From: Candidatus Atribacteria bacterium
GTDB taxonomy: Bacteria; Atribacterota; JALVIU01
Length of the DNA stretch: 5,962 nucleotides
NCBI GenBank assembly: GCA_027028665.1
Contig: JALVIU010000055.1
Coordinates: 1-5,962 of the forward strand
Reading direction: 5' to 3'
Shown: positions 1 through 4,735 of the stretch, piece after piece
Layout of the letters: each line of letters opens with the position of its first letter
How positions within the stretch are numbered: the first letter of the stretch is position 1
Program-made: the position numbers and the translations under genes
The notes under the pieces: generated by a model
Told to the model about the DNA's origin: nothing
The model's input: the letters and a program-made list of their open reading frames with translations, nothing else
Database searches by the model: none

Positions 1-1
1 C

Positions 2-1162
2 TTTACCCTTTCAGAAAGTACCCTATATTTTAGACATCTTTTAATTATATTTATTGTTATTTCAAATATAATAGTTGGGGTTTTTATTTTTCCGTGGATT
101 TTGTATTTAGCGAAAGAAAGAGAATATATAAAAAATACAACACAAGTGTTAGGTGAATCTTCTGAAAATGTTACCCTGGAAGAAGTATTAGACCTTACAG
201 TTAAAAATTTATATACTCATAAACTCTATAAAAAAACTCTTGAGGCAACAATAGCTACAAAGAGCGTTAAAGAAGCTCTAAGGGTTCTTGCATCAACGCT
301 TTCTGAGATGGTGGATTCAAAATATTGGGGTATAATGCTTTTATCTCTTGATTTCAAAGAATGGAGGTTATTTCTTTGGTCTATTGGGTTTGATGTAAAG
401 TGTTTTGACAAGGCCCTTAATGTTATAAAAAAACAGAATTCTATAGAATTGAAAAAGATTATAAACTTAAAAGAAGTATATTTATTAAATGATATTAATG
501 AAATAGATTTTTTAAAAAATATAAAATAAATTTCATATTATCATGTTAAATCTATTAGTGCTATCCCTATGATTGTAAATGATGAAGTAATAGGATTGCT
601 GCTTCTTGCATGGGATCAGAAGAAGGAATTTGGTTCATATGATAAGTTAGTTTTCGAAAATGTAAGGGATATGATCAGGGATATACTTAAAAGTACATAC
701 AATATTCATGATATGTTCTGGATCTCCTATAAAGATCCTTTGCTTGATATATACAATAGAAGAATACTTAAAGATATTGCTAATAAAGACTATGAAGGCA
801 CTTTATTATATCTTGATCTCGATAATTTTAAATCTGTAAATGATAAATATGGTCATGATATGGGGGATAGACTTCTGAAGAAATTTGTCTCCACTGTAAA
901 AGGACTTTTAAGAAGTGAAGATATTATTTTAAGATATGGAGGAGATGAATTTATAATCTACCTTAGAAATACAGACATAGAAACTGCAGAGAAAATAGCA
1001 CAAAGGATAAGAGAAAAAATAAAAGAAGAATTTTTGGACTATGGAGTTACAGTATCTATTGGTGTAGTAGAACTTGAAGAAAATGCAACAATCTATGAGA
1101 AAATTTCTGAAGCAGATAAAAAAATGTATGAAGAAAAAAGAAGGAAACATATGAATTTATAG
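2..1162 (+). pseudogene. Membrane GAF-GGDEF diguanylate cyclase, 5' partial, interrupted by an in-frame stop
   Basis: The frame beginning at base 2 is open from the window edge, so the true start lies upstream. The first 37 residues hold one hydrophobic helix (about residues 12-37, rich in Ile/Leu/Val/Phe). A linker follows, then from about residue 75 a GAF-like sensor domain. TAA at 527-529 stops the frame after 175 residues. The next codons, in the same frame, complete a typical GAF end (VKSISAIPMIVNDEVIG) and run into a full GGDEF domain ending at 1162. Counting the stop, the frame spans 386 codons. Intact, it would be an inner-membrane enzyme making cyclic di-GMP from two GTP, gated by its sensor region. 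Both halves share one frame and the domain continues smoothly across the stop, so a point nonsense change is more likely than a frameshift. A sequencing error or stop readthrough remains possible. Confidence 0.75.
569..1162 (+). CDS. GGDEF-domain fragment (diguanylate cyclase output domain), possible separate product
   Basis: This is the largest ORF after the internal stop, 197 codons from ATG569. Residues 1-40 are the tail of the GAF domain. The GGDEF domain starts with the usual DPLLDIYNRR segment (56-65). It continues with DLDNFK (83-88, the first metal-binding Asp), NDKYGHDMGD (91-100), the allosteric inhibitory site RSED (115-118) five residues before GGDEF (124-128), then VSIGV (162-166) and ADKKMYEEKRR. 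All catalytic and product-inhibition residues of an active diguanylate cyclase are therefore present. No Shine-Dalgarno sequence precedes ATG569 and the codon lies inside the GAF domain, so independent translation is doubtful. It is best read as the 3' part of the interrupted gene. Confidence 0.5.
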   Translation: MIVNDEVIGLLLLAWDQKKEFGSYDKLVFENVRDMIRDILKSTYNIHDMFWISYKDPLLDIYNRRILKDIANKDYEGTLLYLDLDNFKSVNDKYGHDMGDRLLKKFVSTVKGLLRSEDIILRYGGDEFIIYLRNTDIETAEKIAQRIREKIKEEFLDYGVTVSIGVVELEENATIYEKISEADKKMYEEKRRKHMNL

Positions 1163-1210
1163 AGTGTGAGCGACTTTTTGACAGTATTTTTCTTTAGAAA
1201 ATTCATATAC

Positions 1211-1269
1211 AATTCTCTCCCTTAGTATAAGATAGATTGTTACCATAACCTCGTTTTCCAGAGAGAATT
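1211..1269. repeat. 9-bp perfect inverted repeat in the intergenic region
   Basis: AATTCTCTC at 1211-1219 is the exact reverse complement of GAGAGAATT at 1261-1269, with 41 bases between. It lies between the cyclase remnant and the glycohydrolase promoter, ending about 65 bases before the -10 box. There is no T-tract directly after the right arm, so it does not look like an intrinsic terminator. It could be a pair of protein-binding half-sites or a weak RNA stem, and chance is possible in AT-rich DNA. Apart from this and the promoter, 1163-1385 shows nothing clear. Confidence 0.35.
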
Positions 1270-1334
1270 ATTCCTCAAAAAATTTTTCATATAACTTAAT
1301 CTTCTCATAATGTTTCTTTCATAGCACAAAAATA

Positions 1335-1343
1335 TGTTATAAT
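1335..1343 (+). promoter_or_regulatory. Extended -10 promoter for the glycohydrolase/amidohydrolase operon
   Basis: TGTTATAAT at 1335-1343 is a full TATAAT preceded by the TGn extended -10 element. At 17-bp spacing the -35 position reads TCTTTC, which is poor, as is common for extended -10 promoters. The expected transcription start near 1350 gives a leader of roughly 35 bases. Confidence 0.6.
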
Positions 1344-1374
1344 ACAATAAAGGAAATTTTCTTAAAGATAAGAT

Positions 1375-1380
1375 GGAGGT
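1375..1380 (+). promoter_or_regulatory. Ribosome binding site that sets a GTG start
   Basis: GGAGGT lies five bases before GTG1386. The nearby TTG1381 abuts the site, and TTG1384 is out of frame and soon hits a stop, so GTG1386 is the supported start. Confidence 0.75.
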
Positions 1381-1385
1381 TTGTT

Positions 1386-2396
1386 GTGGAGACATTAAAA
1401 CTTAGAGATCGTATAGCAGGTGTTATATATGGTGTTGCTATTGGTGATGCAATGGGTATGCCTGCATGCTTTTTACCAGAGGATACACGAAAAAAATTTG
1501 GATGGATAGAGGATTTTTTAGATGCGCCTGATGATCACCCTGTACATAGAGGTTTTGTAGCAGGACAGATAACAGATGATACAGAGCAGACACTTGCTAT
1601 TGCTCAGTCTATAATAGATGAAGGAAATGTGACCTTAGAGGGAATTGCAAAGGCTTTGCTTTCATGGTTTGAAAGTGTAGGTGGGGAGGAATCCCCCTAT
1701 GTAGGCCCAAGCACCAAAGCAGCAATGATAAGGATAAAAAGGGGAGAAGATCTTACAAAAACAGGAATAACAGGTACTACTAATGGTGCGGTTATGCGTA
1801 TATCCCCCATAGGTGTTATACATCCGGGAGATTTTGATACTACATTAAAAGATGCAGAGCTCTCCTGTATCCCTACACATAATACCAATGTCGCTATATC
1901 TGGTGCATCTGCAATAGCTGTTGGCATCTCTACTGCCTTAGGTGGAAGAGGGTGGGATGATATACTTACAAGCATGGAACTTGCGGCAGAAAGGGGTGCA
2001 GAGAAAGGAGAGAAATATATTCTTCCCTCTATAAAGGAACGGTTTAATTTTGTATATGCACTTATCGATGCATCTAAAGATGAAAAAGAGACACTGGAAA
2101 ATTTTTATAATATAATAGGAACAGGGCTTCCAGTATATGAGATAGTTCCATCTGCACTTGGTATTGTTTTACTTGCAGAAGGTGATCCTATAAAAAGTGC
2201 AATCTATGCCGCAAATTGCTCAGGAGATGCAGATACCCTTGGCGCTATAGCTACAGGATTGGCAGGTGCAATAAGTGGAGTATCTGCTATACCAGAAAGA
2301 TATATAGAAAAGATTCGGGAGGTAAACAAGAGGTATAATTTTGAAAAGATAATAGATGGCCTTACAGAAGTGGCTATTAAGAATATGAATGGATAG
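1386..2396 (+). CDS. ADP-ribosylglycohydrolase-family protein (DraG/ARH fold, YegU-like)
   Basis: This 336-residue, all-helical-type protein has the family length. Motifs in order: GVAIGDAMGMP (16-26), TDDT (63-66, metal-binding), GPST (107-110), TNGAVMRISPIG (132-143), THN (164-166), and GDADTLGAIATGLAGAISG (280-298), whose GDADT carries the second metal-binding cluster. Family members use two divalent metals to hydrolyse N- or O-glycosidic ADP-ribose or nucleoside-type bonds in the cytoplasm. Overall it resembles the YegU type, which in E. coli sits with a putative nucleoside transporter and a sugar kinase, more than nitrogenase-regulating DraG. No nitrogenase or DraT is seen here. The Glu usual at the end of the first motif (GDAxGxPxE) is Cys28, an odd change at a metal ligand. 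The gene is first in an operon with the amidohydrolase, 14 bases apart. The fold is secure; the substrate is unknown. Confidence 0.9.
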   Translation: METLKLRDRIAGVIYGVAIGDAMGMPACFLPEDTRKKFGWIEDFLDAPDDHPVHRGFVAGQITDDTEQTLAIAQSIIDEGNVTLEGIAKALLSWFESVGGEESPYVGPSTKAAMIRIKRGEDLTKTGITGTTNGAVMRISPIGVIHPGDFDTTLKDAELSCIPTHNTNVAISGASAIAVGISTALGGRGWDDILTSMELAAERGAEKGEKYILPSIKERFNFVYALIDASKDEKETLENFYNIIGTGLPVYEIVPSALGIVLLAEGDPIKSAIYAANCSGDADTLGAIATGLAGAISGVSAIPERYIEKIREVNKRYNFEKIIDGLTEVAIKNMNG

Positions 2397-2410
2397 GAAG
2401 GTGGCACTTC

Positions 2411-3724
2411 ATGAAGGATGTAATTTTTAAAGGCATATTAATAGTAAATGGAGATGGTGAGATTGTAGGGCGGAGAGATGTAGCTATAAGAGATGGCATT
2501 ATCTCTAAGATATCCAGAGAAGATCTGGGTACATATGCCAAAGAAGTGATAGATGGGAAGGAGCTCCTTCTTATGCCTGGCTTTATAAATACTCATACCC
2601 ATGCAGAGATGGTCTATTTTAGGGGAATGCTTGAAGATATGACCATTCAGGACTGGTTTAATAAGGGCATATGGGTAGTTGAAGGTGGGCTTACCGAAGA
2701 TGATGTATATTGGGCTGCACTACTTGCCGTATATGAAATGATAGATAGTGGAATAACTACCTTTGCCGATCACTACTTTTTTATGGATAAGGTAGCGGAG
2801 GTAGTGGATAAGGTTGGAATACGAGCAGACCTTGCATGGGCCTTTTTTGGCTCTGGAGAGGATTGGGAAGAAAAATTTGAAAGGGCACTTAGATTTACTC
2901 AGAATTGGCATAAAAGGTCAAATAGGATTACTACATCACTTGGTCCTCATGCACCCTATACTTGTCCTCCAGATCTCCTTCGTGAAGCTGCAGGTATCGC
3001 AAAAAAAGAAGGATGGAAAATCCATATCCATGCAGCAGAGACAAAGGAACAGACAGAGGATTCCCTTGAAAAGTATGGAATGACCCCTATTGAGATATTA
3101 GCGGATACAGGTATATTAGAATCCCATACTATAATTGCACACGCCCTTGGAGTAACAGATGGAGATATGGATATTTTATCGAAACATAGAGTAGGTATCT
3201 CTTACGCTCCAAAGACCTATATGAAATTAGCAATGGGAGCAGGTAAAGTAAAGGAAATTATGGAAAAAGGTGTAAAAATAGGTTTTGGGACAGATGGACA
3301 GGGAAGCAGTAATACTGTGAACATATGGGAGCAGATGAGGTTAGGAGCCCTGTTTTTAAAATATCACTATAATGATCCTACAAAATTTACACTAAGTGAA
3401 ATAATAAAGATGGCTACAAAGGATGCAGCGAAGGTCCTGGGTATGAAGGATGTAGGAGATATAAAGGAAGGATACAAAGCAGATCTTATTACTATTTCAT
3501 TTTCTTCACCATATCTTTCTCCATTAGGAGATCCCAGAGCACATATTATTTATACACTCCAGAATAAAGACATAAGAGATGTCATGGTGGATGGAAAATT
3601 TTTGAAAAGGGACGGGTTACTTGTAGGATTTGATTTTGATCTTACAAGGAGGGAGATTGAAAAGAGAAAGAAGAGGCTTTTTTCTCTTAAGGGACAAAAA
3701 CTCCTCCAGTATTACCCTGCATAA
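2411..3724 (+). CDS. Metal-dependent amidohydrolase, MTA/SAH (adenosine-type) or nucleobase deaminase-like
   Basis: This 437-residue protein matches subtype III amidohydrolases in length and layout. It has a small N-terminal beta sandwich (1-55) that the C-terminus completes (about 350-400), around a TIM barrel. Expected metal and catalytic residues are all visible: H62 and H64 in PGFINTHTH, H207 and E210 in HIHAAE, H244 in AHALG, and D295 in GTDG. GPHAPYT (178-184) with H180 and NIWEQMRLGALF (304-315) are typical of methylthioadenosine/S-adenosylhomocysteine deaminases and relatives, which hydrolyse an amino group off a purine. The loop usually read NPxSNxKLxSG is here SYAPKTYMKLAMG (264-276), so the substrate may differ. 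AAGGTGG, overlapping the end of the upstream gene, sits six bases before ATG2411, which suggests coupled translation. Cytosine, guanine or pterin deaminase activity is possible. Confidence 0.85.
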   Translation: MKDVIFKGILIVNGDGEIVGRRDVAIRDGIISKISREDLGTYAKEVIDGKELLLMPGFINTHTHAEMVYFRGMLEDMTIQDWFNKGIWVVEGGLTEDDVYWAALLAVYEMIDSGITTFADHYFFMDKVAEVVDKVGIRADLAWAFFGSGEDWEEKFERALRFTQNWHKRSNRITTSLGPHAPYTCPPDLLREAAGIAKKEGWKIHIHAAETKEQTEDSLEKYGMTPIEILADTGILESHTIIAHALGVTDGDMDILSKHRVGISYAPKTYMKLAMGAGKVKEIMEKGVKIGFGTDGQGSSNTVNIWEQMRLGALFLKYHYNDPTKFTLSEIIKMATKDAAKVLGMKDVGDIKEGYKADLITISFSSPYLSPLGDPRAHIIYTLQNKDIRDVMVDGKFLKRDGLLVGFDFDLTRREIEKRKKRLFSLKGQKLLQYYPA

Positions 3725-3757
3725 TATCCTTTTTATGTAAGATGATGAATAAAATAC

Positions 3758-3779
3758 CAAGGGCCTCAAAAGGCCCTTG
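3758..3779. terminator. Perfect 9-bp hairpin after the operon, without a forward T-tract
   Basis: CAAGGGCCT (3758-3766) pairs with AGGCCCTTG (3771-3779) around a CAAA loop. On the + strand it is followed by CCTCCTAATA, so a classic U-tract is missing. On the - strand the hairpin is followed by GTATTTTATTC, which is more terminator-like, but no - strand gene was found. It probably marks or protects the 3' end of the upstream operon mRNA. Confidence 0.55.
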
Positions 3780-3826
3780 CCTCCTAATATAATACCGTCT
3801 AAAAGTCTAAATAAAAATACATCTAC

Positions 3827-3855
3827 TTGACATTTTATGTATTTGGTTTTATAAT
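3827..3855 (+). promoter_or_regulatory. Fully consensus sigma-70/sigma-A promoter of the PadR gene
   Basis: TTGACA (3827-3832) and TATAAT (3850-3855) both match consensus exactly and are 17 bp apart, the ideal spacing. The expected start near 3862 gives a leader of about 28 bases. Such a strong promoter in front of a repressor gene suggests that it is held down by a repressor. Confidence 0.85.
3830..3840. promoter_or_regulatory. Candidate PadR operator (ACAT-TTT-ATGT dyad)
   Basis: ACAT (3830-3833) and ATGT (3837-3840) form an inverted repeat that overlaps the -35 box and the spacer. ACAT/ATGT half-sites are known in operators of several PadR-family repressors, usually with wider spacing than the three bases here. 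The AT-rich repeat ATATATAT on either side of 3862-3870 could be a further site. Autoregulation is inferred. Confidence 0.4.
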
Positions 3856-3889
3856 ATATATGCAAAAAGAATATATATGGTGAGTGCAT

Positions 3890-4261
3890 ATGACAGCAGG
3901 AAGAGGAAAAAGAGGCGGACCAGGATTTGGAAGAAATTGGTGGCTTGAGGCGTATATCCTGCTGTCTCTCTACAAGAGGGGGGCAGCACATGGGTATGAG
4001 CTTCTGGATAGGCTTGCCAGATATGGTATCAGATGGCCTGGACAGGGGAGTGTAGGTATAGTATATAAGCAGTTAAGAGATATGGAGGCAAGAGGTCTGG
4101 TGCTTTCTAACTGGGAGTTAGGAGGAAAGGGTCCTCCTCGGAGGATCTATAATATAACCCCTTATGGGGTTTCCTATCTGGAAGATATCGTCCAGATACT
4201 AAAGGGTCATTTAGTAACTATTTCTGAATTTATAAGAGATTTTGAGGAAAGGAGGCGATAA
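3890..4261 (+). CDS. PadR-family transcriptional regulator with Gly/Arg-rich N-terminus
   Basis: This 123-residue protein is a typical PadR winged helix-turn-helix. The core (19-95) has AYILLSLYKRGAAHGYELLDRL (helices 1-2 with the HGYEL signature), SVGIVYKQLRDMEARGLV (recognition helix) and GPPRRIYNITPYG (wing). A final helix (about 95-122) should form the dimer interface. Family members are dimeric repressors, often sensing small molecules or stress. The first 18 residues are an unusual GRGKRGGPGFGRNWW segment that recurs at the end of the next gene's product. GGTGAG (3879-3884) is spaced five bases from ATG3890. The alternative GTG3884, two codons longer, lacks a well-placed ribosome site. 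The gene has its own consensus promoter and forms a tight pair with the small protein gene, starting one base after its stop. It is therefore likely to control that gene and possibly itself. Confidence 0.9.
   Translation: MTAGRGKRGGPGFGRNWWLEAYILLSLYKRGAAHGYELLDRLARYGIRWPGQGSVGIVYKQLRDMEARGLVLSNWELGGKGPPRRIYNITPYGVSYLEDIVQILKGHLVTISEFIRDFEERRR
4248..4255 (+). promoter_or_regulatory. Ribosome binding site inside the PadR gene that sets the small-protein start
   Basis: AAAGGAGG lies within the last codons of the PadR gene, seven bases before ATG4263. This decides for ATG4263 over the in-frame TTG4242, which would lie upstream of the site. Confidence 0.85.
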
Positions 4262-4262
4262 T

Positions 4263-4496
4263 ATGCCATATGGAGATGGAACCGGTCCACTTGGAACAGG
4301 TCCAATAGGAAGAGGCTTAGGACCTTGCGGTAGAGGTCTTAGGGCACCGTATACTCCATACTATGGATACTATGGACCAAGACCATATACAGGTTTCTAT
4401 GGACCGAGGTTTGGTCTTGGATATGGTTGGGGTAGAGGTTATGGTTTTGGACGCGGAAGAGGTTATGGCGCAGGCTTTGGAAGAAGGTGGTGGTAA
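4263..4496 (+). CDS. Small Gly/Tyr/Arg-rich protein, DUF5320-like
   Basis: This is a 77-residue protein. Its first 25 residues (MPYGDGTGPLGTGPIGRGLG, then PCGRG) match the start pattern of DUF5320-type proteins (GDGTGPxGxGPxxGRGxGxC), small proteins of unknown function in anaerobes. The rest is low complexity: 26 Gly, 11 Tyr, 10 Arg, 4 Phe and 3 Trp in all, arranged as YYGYYGPR, GYGWGRGYGFGRGRG and a final GFGRRWW. There is one Cys (C22), no transmembrane helix and no signal peptide. The protein is probably basic and poorly folded by itself; RGG/YG-like stretches of this kind can bind nucleic acid or self-associate, but that is inference. It is co-transcribed and probably translationally coupled with the PadR gene, so it may be the regulator's main target or partner. 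The start is firm; the function is unknown. Confidence 0.85.
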   Translation: MPYGDGTGPLGTGPIGRGLGPCGRGLRAPYTPYYGYYGPRPYTGFYGPRFGLGYGWGRGYGFGRGRGYGAGFGRRWW

Positions 4497-4513
4497 CGCC
4501 ACCTTCTTTTTTT
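4481..4513 (+). terminator. Intrinsic terminator overlapping the end of the small-protein gene
   Basis: AAGAAGGTGGTG (4481-4492) pairs with CGCCACCTTCTT (4497-4508), a 12-bp stem with one T-G wobble and a GTAA tetraloop (4493-4496). A run of seven T follows (4507-4513). The 5' arm encodes the last residues (GRRWW), and the stop codon TAA is the last three bases of the loop. It ends the PadR/small-protein transcript. Confidence 0.9.
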
Positions 4514-4563
4514 ATTAATTTGTTGGTCCCTATTGATACAATCTTCTTATGTTTCTAAAAAAT

Positions 4564-4634
4564 ATTATCAGAATTAAGTAAATTTCATTATATTTATGAA
4601 AAAAAGAGTTATCTCCCGATAATATACTGATAAT
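4564..4634. repeat. Cluster of GATAAT/ATTATC elements upstream of the ROK gene
   Basis: ATTATCAG (4564-4571) is the exact inverse of CTGATAAT (4627-4634). Between them TTATC (4609-4613) and GATAA (4618-4622) form a short dyad with a TCCC loop, and GATAAT recurs at 4618 and 4629, 11 bp apart. The spacing of about one helical turn suggests binding sites, but the DNA is AT-rich and chance cannot be excluded. Little else is visible in 4515-4660. Confidence 0.3.
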
Positions 4635-4679
4635 TCCCTCTAAATGTACCTTATAAAGAATGATACAGAAAATCAGGAT

Positions 4680-4708
4680 TTGACAAAACAAAAAAAATAT
4701 TTTATTTA
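4680..4708 (+). promoter_or_regulatory. Candidate promoter of the ROK regulator gene
   Basis: TTGACA (4680-4685) is a perfect -35 box. At 17 bp the -10 position reads TATTTA (4703-4708), a weak match. TATAAA (4707-4712) is better but 21 bp away. Transcription would start roughly at 4715-4720, giving a leader of 15-20 bases. Confidence 0.5.
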
Positions 4709-4714
4709 TAAATA

Positions 4715-4731
4715 AGTAAGAATTATTTACT
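4715..4731. promoter_or_regulatory. Candidate operator (AGTAA-N7-TTACT) just before the ROK start codon
   Basis: AGTAA (4715-4719) and TTACT (4727-4731) form an inverted repeat at the expected transcription start, four bases before ATG4736. ROK repressors such as XylR and NagC bind AT-rich palindromes near their own promoters, so autoregulation is plausible. It also occupies the place where a ribosome binding site would be. Confidence 0.35.
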
Positions 4732-4735
4732 AAAT

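Noticed and set aside
101-103. TTG as the start of the first gene
   Set aside because: The same frame is open to the left edge and encodes a clean membrane helix, and no ribosome site precedes TTG101, so the gene begins outside the window.
1188-1201. TTTTCT/AGAAAA stem as a terminator of the cyclase gene
   Set aside because: The stem is only A/T plus one C-G pair, with a two-base loop and no following T-tract.
1178-1213. TTGACA at 1178-1183 as a promoter
   Set aside because: The -10 position at 17 bp reads ATTCAT, and the nearest TATA-like box is 22 bp away. The extended -10 at 1335-1343 is a better promoter for the next gene.
2814-3083. 89-codon + strand ORF in another frame
   Set aside because: It lies wholly inside the amidohydrolase gene, whose conserved motifs run in the other frame.
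3853-3880. ATATATAT repeats as a separate repeat element or riboswitch
   Set aside because: Simple AT tracts around a promoter are expected in AT-rich DNA, and the leader is too short for a known riboswitch fold. They are kept only as a possible secondary operator.
3617-3991. 124-codon ORF on the - strand
   Set aside because: It covers the end of the amidohydrolase gene, the hairpin, a consensus + strand promoter and the start of the PadR gene. Its translation shows no recognisable domain and it lacks a convincing ribosome site.
4317-4502. 61-codon - strand ORF opposite the small protein
   Set aside because: It is the complement of the repetitive Gly-rich coding sequence, with a biased Ser/Thr/Ile composition and no start signal.
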